From CAZGCA01 sp964524145 (GTDB lineage Bacteria > Hydrogenedentota > CAZGCA01), in assembly GCA_964524145.1 (NCBI GenBank), contig CAZGCA010000013.1, forward strand, positions 21,157-85,156: DNA of 64,000 bases, read 5' to 3'. The notes beneath the pieces were generated by a model. The model saw only the letters and a list, made by a program, of their open reading frames with translations. It ran no database searches and was not told the origin of the DNA. A program made the translations under genes and the position numbers. Of this stretch, positions 52,112-60,425 are shown piece after piece (the stretch's first letter is position 1; each line of letters opens with the position of its first letter).

Positions 52112-52189
52112 ATATCAACTCACATTGCGAATACAACGCTTCCGGGCCGGTATGCCGACCAGTGCAGGCCCGGGCAGGGAAGGGAAACG

Positions 52190-53236
52190 ATGATGGGCAA
52201 GATCAGGTTCTGTCTCGTGGGTGCAGGCAGGGCGGGCCTCGTTCACGCGCGCAACATAGCGGAACGCATCCCGAACGCCGAACTCGTGTCTCTGTGCGAC
52301 GTCAACACCGATACACTGCACGGGATGGCCGAGCAGTTCGGGGTGGCGGCCCTGTTTACGGATTACGAAGAGGCAGTCGCCGCCACAGACATCGACGCCG
52401 TTGTTGTCGTGACTCCAACGTTTCTGCATCGCGACATTGCCTGTGCAGCCGCGAACCATTGCAAGCACGTCTTTCTCGAAAAACCCATGGCCATTACGGT
52501 CCGGGACTGCGACGATATCAACTCCGCCGTGGCGGATGCCGCCGTCAAGCTGCAGATCGGGTTCATGCGCCGGTTCGACGAAGGGTTCTTGAAAGCCAAG
52601 GCCGTCCTCGATTCCGGCGAACTGGGCCGGGCCATGATCATCAAGTCCACGGGACGCGGGCCGGGCCTGCCGCCGCCGTGGATCTACGATATCGAGAAGA
52701 GCAACGGTGTGCTGGCAGAGGTGAACAGCCACGATATCGACTCGGTTCGCTGGCTGGTGGGCAGCGACATCTCTCGAGTATACGCCGAGGCCGCCAATTT
52801 CAAGTGTCTCGACGCCAAGGAAGAACACCCTGATTTCTACGATAACATCGTTGTCAACCTGCGTTTTTCGGACGGGACCATCGGTGTTGTTGACGGCACG
52901 TGCCCGTCCGACTACGGCTACGATGCCCGGGTCGAGGTTCTGTGCGAAAAAGGTGTCCTGTTCATCGGCACCGTCGAACAGGAAGGGCTCACGAAGGTAA
53001 CCGTCGACGGCAAGGTTACCGGGCAGGCGGTCAAGAGTTGGAGAAACCTGTTCAGGGACGCCTACCTCGCCGAGATGGAACACTTCATCGGGTGCGTGCT
53101 CGATGATAAGGAACCTCGGGCGACGGGTCTGGACGGACTGAAAGCTGTCGAGACGGTCGTTGCCGCCAACCAGTCGCTTAAATCAAGCGCTCCCGTTGAG
53201 ATCCCGGAGAGCACGGGAGCCGGAACGGGGGCGTGA
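52190..53236 (+). CDS. Gfo/Idh/MocA-family oxidoreductase (cassette gene 1)
   Basis: A 348-residue NAD-dependent dehydrogenase of the inositol dehydrogenase type. The Rossmann motif is FCLVGAGRAGLVHARN, the EKP motif is HVFLEKPMAI, and KLQIGFMRRFDEGF starts the second domain, with the catalytic HDIDSVRWL. AGGGAAGGGAAACG precedes ATG 52190; ATG 52193 is equally possible. It overlaps the FGGY kinase start (GTGA). As the first gene of the cassette it may oxidise the incoming sugar or cyclitol. Confidence 0.92.
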   Translation: MMGKIRFCLVGAGRAGLVHARNIAERIPNAELVSLCDVNTDTLHGMAEQFGVAALFTDYEEAVAATDIDAVVVVTPTFLHRDIACAAANHCKHVFLEKPMAITVRDCDDINSAVADAAVKLQIGFMRRFDEGFLKAKAVLDSGELGRAMIIKSTGRGPGLPPPWIYDIEKSNGVLAEVNSHDIDSVRWLVGSDISRVYAEAANFKCLDAKEEHPDFYDNIVVNLRFSDGTIGVVDGTCPSDYGYDARVEVLCEKGVLFIGTVEQEGLTKVTVDGKVTGQAVKSWRNLFRDAYLAEMEHFIGCVLDDKEPRATGLDGLKAVETVVAANQSLKSSAPVEIPESTGAGTGA

Positions 53237-54750
53237 CGACGGTGCGAACGCTCATCGGCGTCGATATCGGCACTCAGGGAACGAAGGCTGCTCTGTTTAC
53301 CGAGGACGGAGAATGTCTTGCCCAATCCTTCCGCCCGTCAAAACTGTTCCAGCCGAAGCCCGGTGTTGTTGAGGAAGACCCTGAACACCAGTTCCGGTCT
53401 GTATGCCAAACCGTCCGGGCTTGCATCAAAGACGCGGGCGTTGACGCCGCTTCGGTTGCGGGCATCGGGATCGACGGTCAGATGGCCGGCGTTATCGGAG
53501 TGGGCAAGGACGGGAAACATGTCACGCCGTACGACTCGTGGCTCGACACACGCTGCGCGCCCTATATCAGGAAGATGGAAGCGGCCGCGGGCGACGAAGT
53601 GCTTGCCAAGACCGGTTGCTTTCCCAGCTTCAACCACGGTCCGAAGAAGCTGTGGTGGATGCACGAGCGCAAGAAGACCTACAGACGCATCGCCGCGTTC
53701 GTCCAGCCCGGCGGCTATGCGGCTATGCGGCTCTGCGGATTGGACGGGTCGGCAGCGTTCATCGACACCACTTACCTGCACTTCTCGGGCTTCGCCGACA
53801 ACCGCAGGGCGAAATGGAACGCGGCATTGTGCCGGACATTCGGGCTGGACGCCGAAAAGCTCCCAACGATCGTGAGTCCGGAAACCGTTGTGGGCGAGAT
53901 CGCGACGTCTGTAGCTCGCAAATGCGGGCTAAAACCGGGCGTTCCCGTGGTGGCAGGGTGCGGCGACACGGCCGCGAGCTTCCTGGCGTGCGGCGCCACC
54001 AGAGAGGGGATCTGCGTCGACGTGGCCGGGACCGCATCAGTCTTCGCCAGCACGACAGAAGCGTTTCGTGCGGACAAGAAGCACCGGACACTCGGGTGCG
54101 GCCGGTCGGCCGTGCCCGGTTTGTGGCACCCGTATGCCTATATCAACGGCGGAGGCATGAACCTCGAGTGGTTCCGGCAGCAGCTCGTTAATCGCGGCAG
54201 AACCAGCGGTTCCAACCTGCTCACCTTCGACCGGATCAATGAGATGGCTGCCGGTATTGCGCCGGCCGACGACCTCCCGCTCTTTGTCCCCCACCTCGGC
54301 GGCCGGGTGTGCCCGAGCCAGCCCGAGTTGCGCGGCGCATGGGTGGGCCTGTCGTGGGACCACTCCGCAGCCCACCTCTACCGGGCAGTGCTGGAAGCGG
54401 TGGCGCTCGAGTACGCGATCTACAAGAAGGTGTTGACAAGCCTTTACAAACAATTGCAGTTGAAAGAATTACGGATTACTGGCGGCGGCGAAAAGAGCGC
54501 CCTGTGGAACGCTATCAAGGCCGACGCGCTGCAAAGGCCTGCCCGCCGCATCGCTCGCTCCGAAGGCGCGCCACTCGGTGTGGCCCTCCTGGCGGGGTTC
54601 GGCGTCGGGTTGTTTCGCAGTCTGCCGTCGGCTGCAAAACAGTGGATCGACGTTGGGGCTTTGACGCGGCCGCGGAAATCGATGGCTTCGTATTACGCCC
54701 GGCGGGCCAAACGCTACGAGGCCCTGCTCGAGCGGTTGACCGGAATGTAA
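53233..54750 (+). CDS. FGGY-family carbohydrate kinase (xylulokinase-like)
   Basis: A 505-residue sugar kinase. The phosphate-1 motif is GVDIGTQGTKAALF, followed by GIGIDGQMAGVIGV, the adenosine region GCGDTAASFLACGAT, and LRITGGGEKSALWNAIKAD near the end. These fit the xylulokinase subgroup of FGGY kinases, but substrate specificity varies widely. It starts at GTG 53233 overlapping the oxidoreductase stop. The next gene starts 5 nt after its stop. Confidence 0.92.
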   Translation: MTTVRTLIGVDIGTQGTKAALFTEDGECLAQSFRPSKLFQPKPGVVEEDPEHQFRSVCQTVRACIKDAGVDAASVAGIGIDGQMAGVIGVGKDGKHVTPYDSWLDTRCAPYIRKMEAAAGDEVLAKTGCFPSFNHGPKKLWWMHERKKTYRRIAAFVQPGGYAAMRLCGLDGSAAFIDTTYLHFSGFADNRRAKWNAALCRTFGLDAEKLPTIVSPETVVGEIATSVARKCGLKPGVPVVAGCGDTAASFLACGATREGICVDVAGTASVFASTTEAFRADKKHRTLGCGRSAVPGLWHPYAYINGGGMNLEWFRQQLVNRGRTSGSNLLTFDRINEMAAGIAPADDLPLFVPHLGGRVCPSQPELRGAWVGLSWDHSAAHLYRAVLEAVALEYAIYKKVLTSLYKQLQLKELRITGGGEKSALWNAIKADALQRPARRIARSEGAPLGVALLAGFGVGLFRSLPSAAKQWIDVGALTRPRKSMASYYARRAKRYEALLERLTGM

Positions 54751-54754
54751 CGAG

Positions 54755-55726
54755 ATGGTGGAAGCTATTCAGGCAACAGCGGATATCGAGTTCCCGAAAG
54801 CTGAGCACCCGACGCTATATTTCGTCGGCGTAACGACGGGGAAATCGTCGATCATGAGAGTGTTCCCTGCGTGGGCTCGTCACCTTGGGATCAGCGAGCG
54901 AATCATGGGAATCGACTGCAAACAGCACGACGACCCCGAGGTGTACCGCAACGTCGTGTCCTTCATGAAATCGGACCCGCTGTCTTTGGGCGCGTTGGTG
55001 ACCACCCACAAGATTGACCTGCTCGCGGCGTGTCGCGACACGTTTGACGAACTCGACCATTACGCTCAATTGATGGGCGAGATCAGCTGCATCTCGAAAC
55101 GTGACGGCATGTTGGTGGGACACGCGAAAGACCCCATATCCGGCGGGCTCAGCCTGGGGGCGTTCCTGCCTCAGGACTACTGGAAAGAAACGGGGGCCGA
55201 GCTGTTTGTGATCGGCGCCGGCGGGTCTTCAATCGCGGTCACGTCGCACCTCATCGAGAACTGCCCGCCGGGAAACCGTCCGGCGAAGATCATCGTCTCC
55301 AACCGCAGCAAACCACGTCTTGAACAGATGGAAAAGATCCACGTGAAGATCAATCCGGGTATTCCCGTCGAGTATCACCACTGTCCGAACCCAGGGGATA
55401 ACGACCGAATCGTCAACGGACTGAAACCCGGTTCGCTGGTCATCAACGCGACCGGACTCGGAAAGGACGCGCCCGGCTCGCCGCTGACCGGCGACGCGGT
55501 CTTCCCCGAGAACGGTATCGCCTGGGATTTCAACTATCGGGGCGACCTGGTGTTCCTCGACCAGGCCAGAGTCCAAGAAGAGAGAAGGAACCTGCGGATC
55601 GAAGATGGGTGGACATACTTCATCCACGGCTGGACCAGGGTGATAGCTGAAGTGTTTCACATAGATATCCCGACGTCGGGACCGGAGTTTGATGTGTTGT
55701 CCGAGATGGCCGCGAAAGCGCGTTAG
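54755..55726 (+). CDS. Shikimate-dehydrogenase-family protein (AroE-like)
   Basis: A 323-residue protein of the AroE family. The N-terminal substrate domain has LYFVGVTTGKSSIMRVFPAW and the lysine-bearing GALVTTHKIDLL, corresponding to the catalytic-lysine loop. The NAD(P) domain has LFVIGAGGSSIAVTSHLI. Sequence around it differs from ordinary AroE, so it probably oxidises another hydroxy acid or polyol. Its place between a sugar kinase and a cupin isomerase supports a catabolic role. It follows the kinase by 4 nt. Confidence 0.85.
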   Translation: MVEAIQATADIEFPKAEHPTLYFVGVTTGKSSIMRVFPAWARHLGISERIMGIDCKQHDDPEVYRNVVSFMKSDPLSLGALVTTHKIDLLAACRDTFDELDHYAQLMGEISCISKRDGMLVGHAKDPISGGLSLGAFLPQDYWKETGAELFVIGAGGSSIAVTSHLIENCPPGNRPAKIIVSNRSKPRLEQMEKIHVKINPGIPVEYHHCPNPGDNDRIVNGLKPGSLVINATGLGKDAPGSPLTGDAVFPENGIAWDFNYRGDLVFLDQARVQEERRNLRIEDGWTYFIHGWTRVIAEVFHIDIPTSGPEFDVLSEMAAKAR

Positions 55727-55761
55727 CTGGAGGTGTGTGCATCAGCAATGGAGGAGTCAAA

Positions 55762-56319
55762 ATGGAATCTGTGCAGCCCTTTGGAGTAGATATTGATTTG
55801 GTGGAAGGCGTCATGCGCGCGCACGATCGGGTAGTCACCCGGAAGGCGTCGGACATGCGCGGATATTACGCCGACCAGCCCGCCTTGGAGCGGCTCATCG
55901 AAGAGCAAAACGACCCCATTCACTACGAGGTGTTCGAGAAGGACATTCCAGAACAGAGCGGTCAGCTGGTGTTCTGTATCAGCAAACTCTACCCGGGCGT
56001 GGTCGGCGAAGAGTGCTTCATGACCAAGGGACACTACCACGCTGTACCCGAAACGGCAGAGATATACCTCTGCATACGCGGCCGTGGCTACATGCTCATG
56101 AAGACACCGAGCGGTCACGCGGCGCTCGAACCTATGGCCGCGAACCGGCTGGTCTACGTTCCGCCTTACTGGGCTCACCGGTCGATCAACAATGGCGATG
56201 AACCGTTGATCTCCTTGTGCGTGTACCCCGGTGACGCCGGTCACAACTATGGCGACATCAAAAAGGAAGGGTTCCCCAAACGGGTGTTTATTCGGGACGG
56301 GAAGGAGATCGTCGAGTAA
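55762..56319 (+). CDS. Cupin-type phosphoglucose isomerase-like protein
   Basis: A 185-residue cupin of the archaeal-type glucose-6-phosphate isomerase family. The metal-binding motif is TKGHYH (88-93) with a glutamate a few residues on (E100 in TAEIYL), and a later His in PPYWAHRSIN. It would interconvert aldose and ketose phosphates. GGAGGAGTCAAA before ATG 55762 defines the start. The stop TAA overlaps the next ATG by one base. In this context the substrate may be a sugar phosphate other than glucose-6-phosphate. Confidence 0.9.
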   Translation: MESVQPFGVDIDLVEGVMRAHDRVVTRKASDMRGYYADQPALERLIEEQNDPIHYEVFEKDIPEQSGQLVFCISKLYPGVVGEECFMTKGHYHAVPETAEIYLCIRGRGYMLMKTPSGHAALEPMAANRLVYVPPYWAHRSINNGDEPLISLCVYPGDAGHNYGDIKKEGFPKRVFIRDGKEIVE

Positions 56320-57254
56320 TGGCCGGAATCCTGGTCACGCCCCGCTCCCTGACCGTGGCGGGGCATCCCGCGCTGGACGCTCTTACCGAAGCGGGCTACG
56401 ACGTCGTCTTCTCAGCGCCGGGACGACTGCCGACCGAAACGGAACTCATCGATCTTCTGTCCCGCTGCGTGGGATACCTCGCGGGCGTCGAGCCAGTCAG
56501 CAGAAAAGTCCTGGAATCGGCCCGCGACCTGAAAGTGATCAGCCGCAACGGTACCGGCGTCGACAATATCGATTTGGAGACCGCCGAACGGCTCGACATC
56601 AGCGTATGCCGTGCCGTTGGAGCCAATGCTCGAGGCGTCGCCGAACTGACCATAGCGCTGATGCTCGCGTTGGTCAGGGGCGTTCCCGCCGGCGACAGAA
56701 GCATCAAGAGCGGCGATTGGAAGAGATGCAAGGGCATCGAGCTGGAATCGCGCACGCTGGGCATTATCGGCTGCGGCAGGGTCGGACAGATCGTTGCCGA
56801 GCTCGCGCTGGCGTTGGGTATGGACGTGATCGCTTATGACTTGGAACCCGACACCTCGTTCGCACCGTCGGAACGATTCCGCTTCGGTTCCTTGGACACC
56901 CTCCTTGCACAGTCCGACATAATCAGCCTGCACTGTCCCTCATCCGGACGGGGATCGCCGATCATAGACGCGCAAGCGCTCGAACGCACGAAACCGGGCG
57001 TGTTTATCGTCAACACGGCGCGACCCGATTTGATCGACACCAAAGCGATGGTGGCGTTTCTCGACAACGGCCATGTCGCCGGGCTCGCAACGGACGTATT
57101 CGATCGCGAACCGCCCGTCGATGATGTGCTGGCTGCGCACGACCGGGTTATCGCAACACCGCATATCGGCGGCTTCACGGCGGAGAGTGTCGACCGTGCC
57201 GCCCGCGCCGCCGTGAAGAACCTGCTCGACCACCTCGGCAAATCATCCGGTTGA
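56319..57254 (+). CDS. D-2-hydroxyacid dehydrogenase (3-phosphoglycerate dehydrogenase-like)
   Basis: A 311-residue NAD-dependent dehydrogenase. It has ISRNGTGVDNIDLETA, ANARGVAELTIALMLAL, the Rossmann GIIGCGRVGQIV, INTARPDLIDTKAM-type binding region (FIVNTARPDL), the catalytic acid in FDREPP and the histidine in TPHIGGFT. It closes the five-gene cassette. It may reduce or oxidise a hydroxy acid or phosphate made by the earlier enzymes rather than serve serine synthesis, because it lacks the C-terminal ACT domain. Confidence 0.9.
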   Translation: MAGILVTPRSLTVAGHPALDALTEAGYDVVFSAPGRLPTETELIDLLSRCVGYLAGVEPVSRKVLESARDLKVISRNGTGVDNIDLETAERLDISVCRAVGANARGVAELTIALMLALVRGVPAGDRSIKSGDWKRCKGIELESRTLGIIGCGRVGQIVAELALALGMDVIAYDLEPDTSFAPSERFRFGSLDTLLAQSDIISLHCPSSGRGSPIIDAQALERTKPGVFIVNTARPDLIDTKAMVAFLDNGHVAGLATDVFDREPPVDDVLAAHDRVIATPHIGGFTAESVDRAARAAVKNLLDHLGKSSG

Positions 57255-57296
57255 AGCCCGATATACGGCACCGCGGGACCATCTCACTACACCCCC

Positions 57297-57326
57297 TTGC
57301 ATGGTCGAGGTTTGTTGGTGTATAGT
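57297..57326 (+). promoter_or_regulatory. Probable sigma-70 promoter of the NtrC-type regulator
   Basis: TTGCAT at 57297-57302 and TATAGT at 57321-57326 are separated by 18 bp. The predicted start is about 75 nt before ATG 57407. Confidence 0.55.
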
Positions 57327-57406
57327 ACACCCGCGCTTGATGGGGACACAAAAACCACAAGAAGAACCGCTTGAGAGGTGTTACGTCTGTGGTGCAGGAG
57401 AGAATG

Positions 57407-58798
57407 ATGGCCGCTCCGCATGTGCTCGTGGTTGATGACGAGCGAGAGGCGTGCCAGGGTCTGGGGCTCGTGCTCCAGGACGAGGGATACCGCGTGACGA
57501 TGACCTACGACGGACATTCCGCGCTTGCCCTCGCCAAGGAGGACGAACCCGACGTGGCACTGCTCGACCTGCGTATGCCCGGTATGGACGGGCTGGCGCT
57601 GCTGGCGGCGTTGCGCGACAACTTCCCTGCCGTCTCCGCGATCATGATGACGGCGTATGGGTCCGAGAAGACGGCCGTCGAAGCGATGAAACGAGGCGCA
57701 GAAGACTACCTGACCAAGCCCGTGGACATGGAAGAGCTTCTGTTGTGTATCGAGCGGCTGATAGAACACAAACGTCTCCTCGACGAGAACAGGGACCTCA
57801 GGGATCAACTCCGGGAGCGGTACAGTTTCGACAACATGATCGGCGGCCATCCCCAAATGCAGCGTGTATTCAAGGCAATTGCCCAAATGGCCGAGACCGA
57901 TGCGACGGTGCTCATAACCGGAGAGACAGGCACGGGCAAAGAGTTGGTTGCACAGGCGTTGCACAAGTTGAGCAATCGGTGCCGTGCGCCGTTCGTCGTG
58001 GTAAACTGCGCCGCGCTGTCCGAGGGCATCCTCGAGAGCGAGCTTTTCGGCCACGAGAAGGGCGCGTTTACCGGCGCGGAACGACGGCGCATAGGGCGGT
58101 TCGAGCGTGCGCACAAAGGCACGCTGTTTCTGGATGAGATCACCGAGATCGGGCCAAACGTTCAGGTCAAACTGCTACGGTTTCTCGAGGACCACCGTGT
58201 CGAACGCGTGGGCAGCGAGGGGCACGTTGAAGTCGATGTGCGCATACTCGCGGCCACGAACCGTGACATCGAGGATGCCGTCGCCAAAGGTATCGTTCGA
58301 AACGACCTCTACTACAGACTCAATGTCGTGCAACTGGAGATACCGCCGTTGCGCGAGAGGCTGAGCGATATCCCGTTGCTGTGCCAACACTTTCTCGTCC
58401 AATATCGAGGCGAAAGCGACCTCGGGCCAAAAGCGTTCTCTCCCGAAGCGATAAAAATACTCACGGGATACGAGTGGCCGGGCAACGTGCGCGAGCTGAG
58501 AAACGTGGTCGAGCAAACGGTGGTCTTCTGCCGCGAGGACGTCATCCAACCGCACCACCTGCCCGCTGTCCTCCGGGAGGTTGAACCCATCGAGCACAAA
58601 CGGCGACCCGGAGATTTGGAGGGGGTCTCGCTGGCGGAGATAGAGCGGGAGGCGATCCTGAGCACGCTGCAGTCGGTGAGTGGAGACCGAAGCCGTGCCG
58701 CGGAACTCCTCGGCATAAGCGAGAGGACGTTGTATCGGAAGCTCAGCGAATACCGTACGAAAGCCAACGCCATCGTCCGCCCCGGTTCGAAAGGGTAG
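57407..58798 (+). CDS. NtrC-family sigma-54 response regulator
   Basis: A 463-residue three-domain regulator. The receiver has VVDDE and phospho-acceptor D54 in LLDLRMPGMDG, the AAA+ domain has Walker A GETGTGKE, the sigma-54-contact GAFTGA (in KGAFTGAERRR) and Walker B TLFLDEI. The C-terminal HTH is of the Fis type (SRAAELLGISERTLYRKL). It activates sigma-54 promoters on phosphorylation. ATG 57407 is preferred over ATG 57404 from the position of GGAG; longer reading exists. No histidine kinase is adjacent, so it is an orphan. A sigma-54 promoter lies just downstream. Confidence 0.95.
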   Translation: MAAPHVLVVDDEREACQGLGLVLQDEGYRVTMTYDGHSALALAKEDEPDVALLDLRMPGMDGLALLAALRDNFPAVSAIMMTAYGSEKTAVEAMKRGAEDYLTKPVDMEELLLCIERLIEHKRLLDENRDLRDQLRERYSFDNMIGGHPQMQRVFKAIAQMAETDATVLITGETGTGKELVAQALHKLSNRCRAPFVVVNCAALSEGILESELFGHEKGAFTGAERRRIGRFERAHKGTLFLDEITEIGPNVQVKLLRFLEDHRVERVGSEGHVEVDVRILAATNRDIEDAVAKGIVRNDLYYRLNVVQLEIPPLRERLSDIPLLCQHFLVQYRGESDLGPKAFSPEAIKILTGYEWPGNVRELRNVVEQTVVFCREDVIQPHHLPAVLREVEPIEHKRRPGDLEGVSLAEIEREAILSTLQSVSGDRSRAAELLGISERTLYRKLSEYRTKANAIVRPGSKG

Positions 58799-58841
58799 AC
58801 CGAAGACCCGACGGGCTTTCCGACCGGTAATCCGCCGGATC

Positions 58842-58857
58842 TGGCACACACATTGCA
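58842..58857 (+). promoter_or_regulatory. Sigma-54 (-24/-12) promoter
   Basis: TGGCAC at 58842-58847 and TTGCA at 58853-58857 give GG and GC separated by exactly 10 bp, the invariant sigma-54 spacing. Transcription would start near 58868, about 20 nt before the TTG start of the receiver gene. It lies 44 nt after the stop of an NtrC-type activator gene, which is the natural candidate for its control. Confidence 0.8.
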
Positions 58858-58887
58858 CTTCCCTCCAAGGGGGAGAGGAGGTACGCA

Positions 58888-59274
58888 TTGGGCGTGTCGG
58901 AAGGAAAACACAAGATACTTCTCGTTGAGGACGAGCTGGATACCGTGAGAGGCTTGTCCGAACTGCTGGGGGAGGAAGGGTTCCTTGTCCTAACCGCGAC
59001 AAACGTTGCCGAGGCAGTTAAACTGCTCACAGAGGACAAGATAGACCTTGTACTGACCGACCTGCGTATGCCGGGGGCCGGCGGAAGCGATCTCATACGC
59101 GAAGCCAACGAACGCTTCCCCGACCTGCCCGTGTTCGTCATGACGGGCTGCCCGGACATCGACAGGTACATCGAACCGCAGCTTGCCGGACAGCTCGAAC
59201 TCATTCCGAAACCCATTGACTGCCAAACACTTCTGACGAGGGTCAGGTCAGTCCTGTCTGTGCAGGCTTCCTGA
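58888..59274 (+). CDS. Single-domain response regulator under sigma-54 control
   Basis: A 128-residue receiver domain without output domain. The acidic pocket is VEDE (residues 13-16), the phospho-acceptor is D58 in LTDLRMPG, the Thr is in VMTG and the Lys in IPKPID. It starts at TTG 58888, with a perfect AGGAGG 7 nt upstream; ATG is absent and GTG 58894 is the alternative. It follows the sigma-54 promoter directly. It could act as a phosphate sink or adaptor for the NtrC-type regulator system or another kinase. Confidence 0.9.
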   Translation: MGVSEGKHKILLVEDELDTVRGLSELLGEEGFLVLTATNVAEAVKLLTEDKIDLVLTDLRMPGAGGSDLIREANERFPDLPVFVMTGCPDIDRYIEPQLAGQLELIPKPIDCQTLLTRVRSVLSVQAS

Positions 59275-59398
59275 CCGGCGAAACACGACACGTTGGCAGT
59301 CTAGCGGGATTCCAGGCCGATCTCTCTGACAATATGTCAGCACTGCAGCGCTATCAAACCGCACCGTCTCGGGCTGTCTTCTCTCAACGCGTCGGTTC

Positions 59399-60223
59399 TC
59401 AGGAATCTTTTTTGCGCTTTGCCAGGGTTTGGATAACTACCTTCGGTTTGTCGGTAATAATGACGTCCACGCCGCAGTCAAGCGCATGGAGGATATGGTC
59501 CGGCCAGTTGAGCGTGTAGATGGCGATGGTTTTGCCTGCTGCATGGAGCTGGTTGACACGCTCTTTCGTCAAGTAGTCCATATTGGTGTTGTACCCCTCG
59601 GCGAGAGCGGTTTCTGCAACCTGAGCGGCGTCCACCGGTCCTCCGTCCGTGAGCGTCTCTGTACGGATGTTGGGGTTGAGTTCCTTGGCCTCTTTGACGT
59701 ACAGGTGCTCGAACGATTGTATGACCACCTCGCCCGCCATATCGCGTTCCTCGATAGCCTTCACCACCTTCGGCACGATACCCTCGTTATGATAGATCGG
59801 CGGTTTTATTTCGATGTAGACACCGATCTTGCCTTTCGCAACGTCGAGCGATTCCCCAAGGGTCGGGATGCGTTCGTCGGCAAACTTCTCGTGCCTCCAC
59901 GAACCGGCGTCGAGCTTCTTGATCTCAGCCAGCGTCATCTCGCGCACCAGCCCGTGACCGTTCGTCGTCCTGTTGACGGTATCGTCGTGGATGACTACCA
60001 CATGGCCGTCCTTCGTCAGACAGCAGTCGAGCTCGAAGTAGTCCGCTTCCTGCTCGATGGCGCGCCTGAAGGCTGCCAGCGTGTTTTCAGGCGCCTCCGA
60101 AGACACACCGCGATGCGCGACAATCACCACCTCGCGCTTCCGCAACAGGTCTCCCGCACCCAGAGCGGACCCGCAGCACATGCACGCGACAACTACGGCC
60201 AGAGCAAGCGTTCGTGCAACCAT
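59399..60223 (-). CDS. Exported glycerophosphodiester phosphodiesterase
   Basis: A 274-residue GDPD-family enzyme that releases glycerol-3-phosphate from phosphodiesters. It has a signal peptide (TLALAVVVACMCCGSALG) and a TIM-barrel with IVAHRGVSSEAPENTLAAF (catalytic HRG), the metal-binding ELDCCLTKDGHVVVIHDD and EIKPPIYHNEG. GGAGGAAACACA precedes ATG 60223. It stands alone between the receiver gene (convergent) and the large DUF4838-like gene (divergent). Confidence 0.93.
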   Translation of the reverse strand: MVARTLALAVVVACMCCGSALGAGDLLRKREVVIVAHRGVSSEAPENTLAAFRRAIEQEADYFELDCCLTKDGHVVVIHDDTVNRTTNGHGLVREMTLAEIKKLDAGSWRHEKFADERIPTLGESLDVAKGKIGVYIEIKPPIYHNEGIVPKVVKAIEERDMAGEVVIQSFEHLYVKEAKELNPNIRTETLTDGGPVDAAQVAETALAEGYNTNMDYLTKERVNQLHAAGKTIAIYTLNWPDHILHALDCGVDVIITDKPKVVIQTLAKRKKDS

Positions 60224-60425
60224 TGTGTTTCCTCCTTCAGTCTCTATACAATCCACTAATCCGTTCAGCGGGAATTCTATCACCGCAACACCGCGCACCG
60301 CAACAGGAGCGGAGAACGCGTGGGTCGTTTACTTTTCGGTAAGGAACCCGATATGATTGACCATGAAGGCCCGACCTGTACCCAGAGAGAAGCGGATTTA
60401 CAAGAGGGTGGAGAATTCAGCGTTG

